From Chitinophagales bacterium (GTDB lineage: Bacteria > Bacteroidota > Bacteroidia > Chitinophagales > UBA10324): a stretch of DNA of 64,000 nt. The stretch covers positions 62,001-126,000 of the forward strand of contig JAIBAY010000006.1 in NCBI GenBank assembly GCA_019694975.1, read 5' to 3'. A model generated the notes under the pieces. That model made no database searches and was not told where the DNA came from. It was given only the letters and a program-made list of their open reading frames with translations. Of this stretch, positions 17,032-26,816 are shown in pieces (the stretch's first letter is position 1; each line of letters begins with the position of its first letter). The position numbers were made by a program, and so were the translations under genes.

Positions 17032-19032
17032 ATGCTTCAGCTTTCAGTCATCATTGTCAATTACAATGTCCGGTTCTTCCTGGAACAGGCATTATTATCT
17101 GTGAAGAAGGCAGTGCGGCATTTATCAGCAGAAATTATTGTCGTGGATAATAATTCGGTAGATGGTACCGGCGATATGATGCGGGAAAAATTTCCGGATG
17201 TGATATACCTGGAAAATAAAGAGAACATAGGCTTTGCAAAAGCCAACAATCAGGGCATCGGCATCGCCAAAGGCAAGTATGTTTTATTGCTCAATCCTGA
17301 TACAATTGTAGAGGAAGACACTTTTGAAAAATGTATTCAGTTCATGGAAGCGCATCCTGATGCGGGTGCACTCGGCGTGAAGATGCTCGATGGTAAAGGA
17401 AATTTTCTGCCGGAATCGAAGCGCGGATTTCCCACTCCTTCCGTAGGATTTTATAAAGCGTTCGGTTTATCCAGGCTTTTTCCTAAATCAAAAACTTTCG
17501 GCAGCTACCACCTCGGTTATCTTTCAGAAAATGAAACACATGAAGTGGATGTGCTGGCAGGCGCTTTCATGTTCATCCGGAAAACCGCATTGGATAAAGC
17601 CGGCTGGCTCGATGAAGCCTTCTTCATGTATGGTGAAGACATTGATCTTTCTTACCGCATTGTGAAAGCCGGTTACAAAAATTACTACTTCGCCGACACG
17701 CGCATCATTCACTATAAGGGCGAAAGCACCCGGAAAGGCACGATGAATTATGTGCGCATGTTTTACCAGGCTATGATCATTTTTGCGCAGAAGCATTTCA
17801 GCAGCAGCGGTGCCGGCATTTACATACTCATGCTGAAAGCGGCAATTTATCTGCGCGCCCTGCTGTCTGTCATTTATTCCGTCATGCATCGCTGGAGTTT
17901 ACCCGTTGTGGATGCACTCACGATGTACGGTGGCATGTTACTGCTCAAGAATTACTGGCAATACAATGTAAAGGTGGCCGAAGGTCTTACCTACCCTGAA
18001 GAATATATCTACTTTATTATTCCCGGTTACATTTTGATCTGGCTGCTCTCCGTTTTTTTCAGCGGCGGCTATGAAAAAAATGCCAGGCCGGCCCGCATTA
18101 TACGTGGCCTTTTTTTCGGAACAGTGGTGATTGCAGCCATTTATGGTTTCCTGCCCGACACCATGCGCTTTTCCCGCGCCATGATCATACTCGGATTTAT
18201 TTTCGGCCTGTTTTCCATGATCGGTATCCGGCTGCTCCTTCATTTTGCCAGGTATAAAAATTTGAGGCTGGATGAGACCATGGAAAAGAAGCTGGTCATC
18301 GTCGGCAACAGAGAAGAATCATCACGCGTGGAGATGCTCCTTAACCAGGCCAAAGTAAAAAACGATTATATCGGTTACGTTTCCACGAGGAAGGAAACCC
18401 AATACAGTGCCCATCACCTGGGTGAAGTGGATCAACTGTCGGAAATCGCCCGCATCTATAAAATTGATGAAGTGATCTTTTGTTCCAAAGATATTTCTGC
18501 GCAAAGGATTATTGAATGGATGAGCAGGCTGGGAACCGACCTGGAATACAAAATTGTTCCGGAAGATTCACTCAGCATCATTGGCAGCAATTCGAAAGAT
18601 GCACCGGGCGAATTATATACCATTGAAATCAAACTCGCTATAGCAACGTCGTTTAACAAAAGAAGCAAGCGGCTGTTTGACCTGGCTGCCGCACTCTTCC
18701 TGCTGCTGACCTTGCCGGTGAATATTCTTATTGTAAGCAACCCTGCCGGATTGGCGGCCAATATTTTCAGGGTTTTTGCCGGAAGAAAAAGCTGGGTTGG
18801 CTATGCCGGTGGCATAGAGCAGCAATACCAGCTTCCGCCCTTGCGCGAAGCGGTACTCACACCGCTGGATGAATTGAAAAATCTGCAGCTGAATGATGCC
18901 GCCATTTCCCGTATTAACCTTTTGTATGCAAAGGATTATTCCACATCGCATGATGCCGAGTTGTTTATTAAATGCTACCGTTCGCTGGGTTCGGTGAGTG
19001 CGCCGGCAGCAGCACAGGATACTTCGCATTAA
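17032..19032 (+). CDS. GT2 glycosyltransferase fused to membrane and CoA-binding-like domain
   Basis: 666 residues in three parts. Residues ~1-260 are a GT-A family 2 glycosyltransferase: VIIVNYN at the start, LLLNPDT as the DxD-like metal site, and FMYGEDIDLSYR near the acceptor site. Next come about four membrane segments (~290-400). Then a Rossmann-like domain (KKLVIVGNREESSRVEMLL, ~425-530) resembles the CoA-binding-like domain found in polyprenyl-phosphate sugar transferases such as WcaJ, but no sugar-phosphotransferase catalytic domain follows; the protein ends after two further hydrophobic stretches. It probably builds a surface polysaccharide or glycolipid. Acceptor and donor are unknown. 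Confidence 0.85.
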   Translation: MLQLSVIIVNYNVRFFLEQALLSVKKAVRHLSAEIIVVDNNSVDGTGDMMREKFPDVIYLENKENIGFAKANNQGIGIAKGKYVLLLNPDTIVEEDTFEKCIQFMEAHPDAGALGVKMLDGKGNFLPESKRGFPTPSVGFYKAFGLSRLFPKSKTFGSYHLGYLSENETHEVDVLAGAFMFIRKTALDKAGWLDEAFFMYGEDIDLSYRIVKAGYKNYYFADTRIIHYKGESTRKGTMNYVRMFYQAMIIFAQKHFSSSGAGIYILMLKAAIYLRALLSVIYSVMHRWSLPVVDALTMYGGMLLLKNYWQYNVKVAEGLTYPEEYIYFIIPGYILIWLLSVFFSGGYEKNARPARIIRGLFFGTVVIAAIYGFLPDTMRFSRAMIILGFIFGLFSMIGIRLLLHFARYKNLRLDETMEKKLVIVGNREESSRVEMLLNQAKVKNDYIGYVSTRKETQYSAHHLGEVDQLSEIARIYKIDEVIFCSKDISAQRIIEWMSRLGTDLEYKIVPEDSLSIIGSNSKDAPGELYTIEIKLAIATSFNKRSKRLFDLAAALFLLLTLPVNILIVSNPAGLAANIFRVFAGRKSWVGYAGGIEQQYQLPPLREAVLTPLDELKNLQLNDAAISRINLLYAKDYSTSHDAELFIKCYRSLGSVSAPAAAQDTSH

Positions 19033-19137
19033 TACTGTATGAAAATCGTGATAGAGCACAGCGTTTAGCTGCAGGCAGCAGCCAGGCCGCCGGTGCAATG
19101 TTTTATGAATATTTTTACGCGGCACAAAATTTTAATC

Positions 19138-20625
19138 ATGCAACAAAATGACTTTTTGCAAAGGGAAGAGACACTCGATCCGGATGACTGGACGGCTGAC
19201 CGGCAACTGGGCGGAGAGATGGTTGCTGACATGATGCAGTTTCTGCAAAATGTACGCAGCCGCGCCGCCTGGCAACCACCATCACCACAGGCAAAAGCAC
19301 ACTTCAAAGCTGAAGTGCCATTAGAAGGCATGGCACTTGAAAAAGTATACGCCGAATTCAAAAAATATATTCTTCCTTATCCTACGGGCAATATTCATCC
19401 GCGCTTTTGGGGTTGGGTGATGGGCAATGGTTCGTCGTCGGCTATGCTGGCCGATATGCTGGCCTCAGCCATTAACCTCAACCAGGGCGGCGGTAATCAG
19501 ATAGGCGGCTGGGTGGAAGCACAGGTGATCAACTGGTTCAAAAAACTTTTCAGTTTTCCGGACGAAGCCAGCGGGCTGGTAGTCAGTGGCGGTTCCATGG
19601 CCAACCTGATCGGCCTCACTGTGGCACGGTATGCGAAAGCCGGTTATGATTTGAGGAAGGAAGGCGTCTATGGCGCGAAGAAAAGAATGATGGTGTATGC
19701 ATCCTCAGAGGTGCACAACTGTTCAAACAAGGCGGTTGAATTGCTGGGATTGGGAAGCGATTCGCTGCGGCTGATAGCGGTGAATGATCAGTATCAAATG
19801 GATCTTACTGCACTTGCCTTGCAAATCAGCAAAGACCGCGAAGAAGGAAGGCAACCGTTCTGCATTGTTGGGAATGCTGTAACCGTGAACACAGGAGCAG
19901 TAGATGATTTGCAGGCGATTGCGGATCTCTGCGAAAAGGAAAATTTATGGTTTCATGTGGATGGTGCCATTGGCGCCATGCTTGCATTGTCTGAAAAATA
20001 CAGGCACCTGATCAAAGGCATGGAGCGTGCCGATTCCATTGCCTTTGACCTGCACAAATGGATGTATATTCCTTATGAAGCCGGCTGCACCCTGGTGAGA
20101 AAGGGGTTGCAGCACTACCAGGCATTTTCCATGCATGCCGATTATCTTGCACATGAAGACAGGGGCGTGGCGGCCGGTGATATCTGGTTCAGCGACTATG
20201 GTGTAGAACTGTCGCGCGGATTCAAAGCACTGAAGATCTGGATGAGCATGAAAGAACATGGTGTGAAGAAACTGGGCCGGCTCGTGGCACAAAATGTGGA
20301 ACAGGTGCAATACCTTAAATCATTAATAGCCGATAACAGTAAACTGGAACTGCTGGCACCGGCGCCCGTGAATATTCTCTGTTTCCGGTATGTGGTGCCA
20401 TCACTTGGCCCGGAGCAGCTCAATAAACTTAATAAGGAACTGTTGCTGCGGATGCATGAAAGCGGCGTGGCAGTTCCTTCTTACACCGTTTTACAGGGAA
20501 GATATGCATTGCGTGTAGCCAATACCAACCACCGGACAAGAAGAGCGGATTTCGATCTGCTGATCAGTAAAGTGATTGAACTCGGTGATGCGCTGGCAGA
20601 TGAATACAGCAAGCCACTGCAATAA
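19138..20625 (+). CDS. PLP-dependent group II decarboxylase (aromatic amino acid type)
   Basis: 495 residues from ATG 19138 (MQQNDFLQREETLD); the open frame upstream to 19093 is not family-like. Fold-type I PLP enzyme: the NIHPRFWGWVMG segment, VSGGSMANLIGL for phosphate binding, HVDGAIGA with the PLP-contacting Asp, and the Schiff-base Lys307 in FDLHKWMYIPYEAG. This set is typical of aromatic-L-amino-acid decarboxylases and related glutamate or diaminobutyrate decarboxylases. Substrate cannot be fixed from sequence; aromatic amino acids are the best guess. The neighbouring D-amino-acid oxidase 59 bases downstream suggests shared amino-acid catabolism. Confidence 0.85.
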   Translation: MQQNDFLQREETLDPDDWTADRQLGGEMVADMMQFLQNVRSRAAWQPPSPQAKAHFKAEVPLEGMALEKVYAEFKKYILPYPTGNIHPRFWGWVMGNGSSSAMLADMLASAINLNQGGGNQIGGWVEAQVINWFKKLFSFPDEASGLVVSGGSMANLIGLTVARYAKAGYDLRKEGVYGAKKRMMVYASSEVHNCSNKAVELLGLGSDSLRLIAVNDQYQMDLTALALQISKDREEGRQPFCIVGNAVTVNTGAVDDLQAIADLCEKENLWFHVDGAIGAMLALSEKYRHLIKGMERADSIAFDLHKWMYIPYEAGCTLVRKGLQHYQAFSMHADYLAHEDRGVAAGDIWFSDYGVELSRGFKALKIWMSMKEHGVKKLGRLVAQNVEQVQYLKSLIADNSKLELLAPAPVNILCFRYVVPSLGPEQLNKLNKELLLRMHESGVAVPSYTVLQGRYALRVANTNHRTRRADFDLLISKVIELGDALADEYSKPLQ

Positions 20626-20684
20626 CCGGTTGAAGGAAAAGAGATGCCGCTGCAGCATGTGCGGAGTAACTCACGGATCATACC

Positions 20685-21632
20685 ATGAAAAAGAAAATCA
20701 CCATTGCGGGTTGCGGCGTTATCGGACTCAGCACCGGACTTCGCCTGCTGGAAGAAGGATATGAAGTGGCGCTGGTTACACGCGATTTTCCAAAACATAC
20801 AACGTCCAATAAGGCGGCGGCCTTCTGGTTTCCATATCATGTGCGCGACAGTGCCAAAATCCTTGACTGGAGCATGCTGTCCTATCAAAAATTTGAAGCG
20901 CTTGCATCCATTGCCGGCAGCGGCGTTCACCTGGTGCCCGTGATCAAGCTCGGCAACGAGATCAATGAAATTGAGCAACGTATCAGGGCTACATTGCGAG
21001 CCGAAAGATTTCGCCCATTGCGCAAGGATGAATTAATGGGTGGATTCGACAGCGGATGGCATATCATGGTACCGCTGATTGAAACACCAGTTTATCTTCC
21101 GTATTTATTCAATGCATTTGTTGCTGCCGGCGGGAAGATAACCGTACAAACCATTCAATCGCTCGATGAGTTGTTATCGGATACAACGATCGTGGTTAAT
21201 TGTACCGGACTTGCGGCACGCGAACTTGCGGATGACAAAGAAGTAATTCCTGTACGCGGACAAATTGTTTTGCTGAAAGCTGAAAACAGGCACCGCATTG
21301 TGCTGGAAGACCTTGCTCCCACATACATCGTGTACCGCACCGATGGCTGTGTTTGCGGCGGCACCTATGAGATGCAGTGCGAAGAAATGCTGACCGAACC
21401 TGATACACTGCAAAAAATCCGGCAAAGGTGCGTTGATCTCGATCCTTCCTTAAAAGATGCTGCGGTAATTGACAGCTGGGCCGGGCTGCGACCCTACCGC
21501 GCAGACATCAGGGTGGAACAGGAAACAGGGAAAGCGCTCATTCATAATTACGGACACGGCGGTTCGGGGTTTACCGTTTCCTGGGGTTGCGCTGAAGAGG
21601 TGGTGGGTTTGATAGAAAGAATGCAGCAATAA
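20685..21632 (+). CDS. D-amino-acid oxidase family FAD enzyme
   Basis: 315 residues. The N-terminal FAD-binding Rossmann motif reads ITIAGCGVIGLSTGLRLLE. The C-terminal signature HNYGHGGSGFTVSWGCA and the substrate-carboxylate Arg region GLRPYRADIRVE are those of D-amino-acid and D-aspartate oxidases, which oxidise D-amino acids to keto acids with release of H2O2 and ammonia. No signal peptide, so it is cytoplasmic. D-amino acids from peptidoglycan turnover are a plausible substrate, but this is inference. It lies 59 bases after the decarboxylase on the same strand. Confidence 0.88.
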   Translation: MKKKITIAGCGVIGLSTGLRLLEEGYEVALVTRDFPKHTTSNKAAAFWFPYHVRDSAKILDWSMLSYQKFEALASIAGSGVHLVPVIKLGNEINEIEQRIRATLRAERFRPLRKDELMGGFDSGWHIMVPLIETPVYLPYLFNAFVAAGGKITVQTIQSLDELLSDTTIVVNCTGLAARELADDKEVIPVRGQIVLLKAENRHRIVLEDLAPTYIVYRTDGCVCGGTYEMQCEEMLTEPDTLQKIRQRCVDLDPSLKDAAVIDSWAGLRPYRADIRVEQETGKALIHNYGHGGSGFTVSWGCAEEVVGLIERMQQ

Positions 21633-21640
21633 CTAAAGCA

Positions 21641-24475
21641 TCATTGTTCAAATGCCTTATCAATAATTTCCAGTTGTTCCTTCGCATGCAGTTTTGAAAA
21701 TCCGGTGGCAGGTGAAGCGCTTGCCTTACGGGTGATGTTAAACAGTTCACCGTTTTTCCAGTTCATTTTCAGAAAAGCATAAGCGCCCATGTTGTTTGGT
21801 TCTTCCTGTACCCAGATGAACCGCGCAGCTTTATAACGGGCAGCAACGGCATCCAGTTGTTTTTGCGGGAAAGGCGCCAGCTGTTCAATACGTACAATGG
21901 CAAGATCTTCCCGGTTTTCTTTTTCCTGCCTTTCCAGCAAGTCGTAATAAATTTTGCCCGAGCAAAGTAAAACACGGCGCACTTTAGCGGCATCATGAAC
22001 GGATGCATCGTCAATTACCTCGCGAAATCCGCCTTGCGTCATTTCCTCCACGGCACTCACACATTTCGGATGACGCAACAGGCTTTTCGGACTCATTACA
22101 ATCAGTGGCTTGCGGAATGGCCGAACCAATTGTCTTCTTAATGCATGAAAGAAGTTGGCCGGCGATGTGATATTGACCACCGACATGTTGTATTCGGCTG
22201 ATTGCTGTAAAAATCTTTCCAGCCGAGCACTCGAATGTTCAGGGCCTTGTCCTTCATACCCGTGCGGCAACAGCAAAGTGAGCCCGCTCATGCGCTGCCA
22301 TTTGCTTTCTGATGCAATGATAAACTGATCGATGATGGTTTGTGCGCCATTGCTGAAATCGCCGAACTGTGCTTCCCAGATGGTAAGCGTCTGCGGATTG
22401 GCTAATGCATAACCGAATTCAAAACCCAGCACGGCAAATTCAGAAAGCAGGGAATTATAAATCATGAATTTTCCCTGCTTGTCGGTCAAGGCACTCAGCC
22501 TGTTGTGTCCTTTGTTGTTTGACTCATCATAAATAACAGCATGCCGGTGAGAAAACGTGCCCCTGATGGCATCCTGCCCGCTCAGCCGCACATCATGTCC
22601 TTCCATCAGCAGGGAACCGTAGGCCATCAGCTCACTCCATGCCCAGTCCACCTTTTTTTCCTTCTCAAAAAAATCTTTGCCACGCTGAAGGATCTGTTCA
22701 ATTTTTTTTAACGGGGTAAAACCTTCCGGAATAGCGGTGATGCGCTGTGCAATATGCGACAGCGTTTCCATCGGCACGGAAGTTTCCGGCGATGCATCAA
22801 AGTCTCCGGGGTTCGATTTGCGTAATTTCTTCCAGGCCAGCTCAGGTTCCTGGTAAGTATATGGCAACGGATTTTGTTTAACGAAATCGAGCCGGTCCTG
22901 CAGTTGTTTCCAGAAACTCTTATCCATTTCCTTTGCCAGCTCCGCGTCAATATCACCACGCTCCATCAGGATTCGTGTATACACCTCCCGCGGATTCGGA
23001 TGTTTGGAGATGGCATCATACAACCTTGGTTGTGTGAACTTCGGATCATCACCTTCATTGTGTCCGTAACGGCGGTAACAAACCATATCAACAAACACAT
23101 CCTTGTTGAAGCGTTGCCGGTATTCCACGGCAAGTTCCACGGCAAAAACCACTGCCTCGGGATCATCACCGTTCACGTGCATGACCGGTGCCAGCACCGT
23201 GGCAGCATAGCTTGTGCAGTAGTTGGAGGTGCGTGCATCATCAAAATCAGTGGTGAAGCCGATCTGGTTATTGATGACAAAATGAAGAGATCCGCCCGTA
23301 GCATAACCATTGAGCTGCGACATCTGCAGGCATTCATATACCACGCCTTGTCCTGCCACGGCCGCGTCGCCGTGAATGATGACAGGCATGATAAAATCAT
23401 ACTCACCGCCATATAGCGTATCGGCTTTTGCCCTTGTAAAACCGCTGACCACAGGGTTCACGGCTTCGAGGTGTGAAGGATTGGGAGAAAGCTTTAAATA
23501 AATTTTACCGGAAGCGGCAGTCTCCAGCTCCGATGAATAACCGAGGTGATATTTTACATCACCGTCCCCCATCGTGGTATCCGGATTTACATTGCCTTCA
23601 AACTCATTAAAGATATTTTCATACGTTTTGCCCATGATGTTGGCCAGCACATTCAGCCTTCCGCGGTGCGCCATACCCATGGTGATTTCCTTCACACCGG
23701 ATACAGCGGCTTTATTGATGATAGCATCGAGCGCGGCAATGGTGGTTTCGCCGCCTTCCAGCGAAAAACGTTTCTGCCCGATGTATTTCGTACCTAGGAA
23801 TTTTTCAAACACCACGGCATCATTCAGCTTCGAGAGGATTCTTTTTTTCTGATCGAGTGAAAACTCCATATTGGCATAACCCTGCTCAAACCGTTCTTGC
23901 AGCCATGCTAACTCCCCGGGTTCTACGATGTAAGTGTATTCGATGCCAATGGAACGGCAGTAGATTTTCTGTAACCGGTCAAGTATTTGCTGTAGCGTGG
24001 CCTTTCCCAGCCCGAGAACGGTGCCTGCAAAAAATTCCTTTTGCAGGTCTGCATCCGATAGTCCGAAAAATGACAGGTCGAGATTCGCATGGCGATCTTT
24101 TCGTTTGCGGATCGGATTGGTATTGCTGAGCAGGTGTGCTTTTTCCCGGTAGGCGCAGATCAGCTGGTAAACGCCTGCTTCACGGGCAAGATCAGTCTGC
24201 GTTGTTGTGGAGTGCGCTGCAATGGCGGAATGATCTTCCTTTGAAGGGGCAGCAACAGGTGCAAGCGTTGTTTTTTCCTCACCTGCTTCTGTAGTTACAA
24301 CGGCAACATCGTTTCCGTTGGAAGACAGATTGCTTACCGCAAAATCAAATCCTTCAAAAAATTTTTTCCATTCGGATTCAATGGCGGCCGGATCATTTTT
24401 GAATTGCTGATAGAGAGATTCAATATAAGCGGGATCAGCGTTGGATATGTAAGAGAAGGTATTCATGGTTTTCAT
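21641..24475 (-). CDS. sucA: 2-oxoglutarate dehydrogenase E1 component
   Basis: SucA is the thiamine-diphosphate E1 subunit that decarboxylates 2-oxoglutarate in the TCA cycle. 944 residues, normal length. The N-terminal E2-binding segment (SYISNADPAYIESLYQQFK) is present, then the catalytic domain with GMAHRGRLNVLAN and HGDAAVAGQGVVYECLQM, and the C-terminal transketolase-like part with GYEGQGPEHSSARLERFLQ. Start ATG 24475, with a second in-frame ATG at 24466. It converges on the D-amino-acid oxidase gene with an 8-base gap. sucB and lpd are not adjacent. Confidence 0.96.
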   Translation of the reverse strand: MKTMNTFSYISNADPAYIESLYQQFKNDPAAIESEWKKFFEGFDFAVSNLSSNGNDVAVVTTEAGEEKTTLAPVAAPSKEDHSAIAAHSTTTQTDLAREAGVYQLICAYREKAHLLSNTNPIRKRKDRHANLDLSFFGLSDADLQKEFFAGTVLGLGKATLQQILDRLQKIYCRSIGIEYTYIVEPGELAWLQERFEQGYANMEFSLDQKKRILSKLNDAVVFEKFLGTKYIGQKRFSLEGGETTIAALDAIINKAAVSGVKEITMGMAHRGRLNVLANIMGKTYENIFNEFEGNVNPDTTMGDGDVKYHLGYSSELETAASGKIYLKLSPNPSHLEAVNPVVSGFTRAKADTLYGGEYDFIMPVIIHGDAAVAGQGVVYECLQMSQLNGYATGGSLHFVINNQIGFTTDFDDARTSNYCTSYAATVLAPVMHVNGDDPEAVVFAVELAVEYRQRFNKDVFVDMVCYRRYGHNEGDDPKFTQPRLYDAISKHPNPREVYTRILMERGDIDAELAKEMDKSFWKQLQDRLDFVKQNPLPYTYQEPELAWKKLRKSNPGDFDASPETSVPMETLSHIAQRITAIPEGFTPLKKIEQILQRGKDFFEKEKKVDWAWSELMAYGSLLMEGHDVRLSGQDAIRGTFSHRHAVIYDESNNKGHNRLSALTDKQGKFMIYNSLLSEFAVLGFEFGYALANPQTLTIWEAQFGDFSNGAQTIIDQFIIASESKWQRMSGLTLLLPHGYEGQGPEHSSARLERFLQQSAEYNMSVVNITSPANFFHALRRQLVRPFRKPLIVMSPKSLLRHPKCVSAVEEMTQGGFREVIDDASVHDAAKVRRVLLCSGKIYYDLLERQEKENREDLAIVRIEQLAPFPQKQLDAVAARYKAARFIWVQEEPNNMGAYAFLKMNWKNGELFNITRKASASPATGFSKLHAKEQLEIIDKAFEQ

Positions 24476-24597
24476 CAGTCGGTGAAGTTAATGTTTCGCC
24501 CAGGAAATACTTCAGTACAGCGTTTAAAGGGCGTGTATTTAAAATGGGTGGAAGGATACTGCGGCAGCCATCCTTGCTGCAGTTAAATGGCAAAAGA

Positions 24598-25518
24598 CTA
24601 AGCGTGCTGAGCCGCCTTACCCTTCACGTAGTAACCGGTACCGTCATACACTCTTTTTCTGGGATGCTCACGGCAGGCATCGCTGCAGGTGCCTTCATAT
24701 TTCCATCCGCATGCTTCGCACATGGCAAAATGATTGTTGCATTCCGGATTGGCACAGTTCACCATCCTGGCAGATAATGTGCCGCAGCGGAGACAATGGG
24801 AAATGATGTTTGGATTTACCTCATTCACGTCCACCGTGATCCGTTCATCAAACACATAGCATTTGCCGTCGAAATCTTTACCTCCTGTTTGTTTCCCGTA
24901 TTCAATGATGCCTCCATGCAGATGATATACATCCCTGAAGCCGTTTTCCAGCAGGAATGCTGTTGCCTTTTCGCAACGTATTCCGCCGGTGCAGTAAGCG
25001 AGGATCTTTTTGTCTTTGAACTTTTCCAGTTCCGGTAAAAATTGCGGCAGGTCGCGGAAATGATTGATCGGCAATGCCACGGCATTTTTGAATCTGCCCA
25101 CTTCCCATTCTATCTTGTTGCGCACATCCAGCACCACCGTGTCAGGATCATCTTTTGCCTGCTGAAAAACAGCGGGCTCAAGGTATTTGCCGGCATGCTC
25201 CCACACATTTACTTCCGGCCTGTTGAAGTTGACGATCTCCTTTTTATACCTGACAAATATTTTTGCCAGCGAGGGTGCATCTTCTTCATCGATCTTGAAA
25301 GCCATATCAGCAAAGCGCGGATCCTGATGCAGGTGATCCATGTATTGACGGCATTGCTCCACGGTGCCGGAAGCGGTTCCGTTCAGACCTTCATCGGCAA
25401 CCAGAATTCTTCCCTTGATGTCGATGGATTTGCAGAATTGCAGGTGATCGTGTGCGAATTTTTCAGCGTCCTGTATGCGGACATACTTGTAGAAGAGCAG
25501 CGAGCTGTATGGTTTCAT
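24598..25518 (-). CDS. trhO: tRNA uridine(34) hydroxylase, rhodanese family
   Basis: TrhO (YceA family) hydroxylates uridine-34 of certain tRNAs with O2, the first step to 5-(carboxy)methoxyuridine. 306 residues from ATG 25518 (MKPYSSLLFYKYV). An N-terminal acylphosphatase-like domain is followed by a rhodanese domain with the active loop YCTGGIRCEKA (Cys176, Cys182). A Cys-rich tail (~255-290) contains CxxC pairs that probably bind zinc. The open frame extends upstream to 25608, but the promoter at 25562-25591 excludes that start. Confidence 0.92.
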   Translation of the reverse strand: MKPYSSLLFYKYVRIQDAEKFAHDHLQFCKSIDIKGRILVADEGLNGTASGTVEQCRQYMDHLHQDPRFADMAFKIDEEDAPSLAKIFVRYKKEIVNFNRPEVNVWEHAGKYLEPAVFQQAKDDPDTVVLDVRNKIEWEVGRFKNAVALPINHFRDLPQFLPELEKFKDKKILAYCTGGIRCEKATAFLLENGFRDVYHLHGGIIEYGKQTGGKDFDGKCYVFDERITVDVNEVNPNIISHCLRCGTLSARMVNCANPECNNHFAMCEACGWKYEGTCSDACREHPRKRVYDGTGYYVKGKAAQHA

Positions 25519-25561
25519 GGCAGTAAACCGGGTGTAAACCGGATTAATTGGTAATGAACTG

Positions 25562-25591
25562 CAAAAATAAACAATGTTGTACAGTCGCAAA
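25562..25591 (-). promoter_or_regulatory. trhO promoter, full consensus
   Basis: On the minus strand TTTG (25588-25591), a 19-base spacer and TATTTTTG (25562-25569) give an exact match to the Bacteroidota consensus TTTG-N19-TAnnTTTG. Transcription would begin near 25556, about 38 bases before the trhO ATG. This is the best promoter in the window. Confidence 0.85.
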
Positions 25592-25811
25592 CCGGTGGAC
25601 TGCAACATCTATGGCGCTGTGCCGCATGATGCCGCGCCGTAGTTGTTGTTTCAAAGGATAATGATGTTATGATTGATAATGATGTTACGGCCATTGAAGG
25701 TATTCATAACAAAAACCATTGATGCTGCCGATGAAGGCGGAGAATATTAACGGTAAGTTGAACATGACTGCATAGTTGCTGCACAGCAAATCGGAATAAC
25801 TTCGCAAAGAG

Positions 25812-26702
25812 ATGGATACCCTGACCATTGATACGCCGCATGAATTCAGTTATCAGCAGGCACTGCATTTTCTGAAAAGATCACCACAGGAAGTGTTGCA
25901 TTTCATACAGCACGAACGGATAGAAAAGGTGATTTACATTGATGAAAAGCCGGTGCTGATGGCAGTAACCGCAAATGGAAAGCAACTGCAGGTGTCTGTA
26001 TTGAATCAGCGGATTAGTGCTGCCATGAAGGAGGTGCTGATCCAATACATGGAAGACTGGTTTGATTTGAAAACCGACCTGCAGCCATTCTATGCCATGG
26101 CGATGAAAGACCGGCTGCTGCGTACATTGGTGATTAAATATGCCGGCTATCGCATTATTGGTATTCCTGATCTTTTCGAATCGTTGTGTTGGGCCATCAT
26201 TGGTCAGCAGATCAATCTCTCCTTTGCCTATAAACTGAAACGGAGTTTTGTGATGGCTTTTGGAAGAAAATTTAGCCGGAAAGGTAATACATATTTTCAT
26301 TTTCCATTGCCTGAAGCCATTGCCTCCCTTGATCCGGATGACTTGTTACAGCTGCAATTTTCCCGTCAGAAGGCGCAATATGTGATCAATGTTGCTGAAG
26401 CATTTGTTGCAGGTACCATTGCAAAAAACCGGCTTTCCATACTTTCCTTTCAAGCGGCAAAAGAAGCATTGATGTCGCTGAAAGGGATTGGTAACTGGAC
26501 TGCCAACTACGCTCTTATGAAAACATTTCATTTTCCCAATGCCTTTCCATTGCAGGATGCAGGGCTTCATCAGGCTATTGCGAAACAGCTCAACCTGCAA
26601 AAGAAACCGACACTCCTGCAGATTGAAGAACAGTTTAAAAAGTACATGGGATGGGAAGCATACGCTACTTTATATTTGTGGAGAAGCCTGTCGGATGATT
26701 AG
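25812..26702 (+). CDS. DNA-3-methyladenine glycosylase II family
   Basis: An AlkA-type monofunctional DNA glycosylase that removes alkylated purines in base excision repair. 296 residues. The helix-hairpin-helix LKGIGNWTANYALMK is followed by the catalytic Asp249 in FPLQDAGL; the WAIIGQQINLSFA helix before it is also typical. The N-terminal ~100 residues correspond to the AlkA beta domain. ATG 25812; TAACTTCG just upstream is a weak -7 match. No ada gene is nearby. Confidence 0.9.
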   Translation: MDTLTIDTPHEFSYQQALHFLKRSPQEVLHFIQHERIEKVIYIDEKPVLMAVTANGKQLQVSVLNQRISAAMKEVLIQYMEDWFDLKTDLQPFYAMAMKDRLLRTLVIKYAGYRIIGIPDLFESLCWAIIGQQINLSFAYKLKRSFVMAFGRKFSRKGNTYFHFPLPEAIASLDPDDLLQLQFSRQKAQYVINVAEAFVAGTIAKNRLSILSFQAAKEALMSLKGIGNWTANYALMKTFHFPNAFPLQDAGLHQAIAKQLNLQKKPTLLQIEEQFKKYMGWEAYATLYLWRSLSDD

Positions 26703-26816
26703 CGTTTTGCCCGCAGCCTCAGAGAAAGTGCAGGCACCGTAATGAGTGCAAGGCTGTACTGACATTGATTTTTAAGCAAGGCCAGTTTTTCTTCATCCAT
26801 CATAAAATTCATTACC

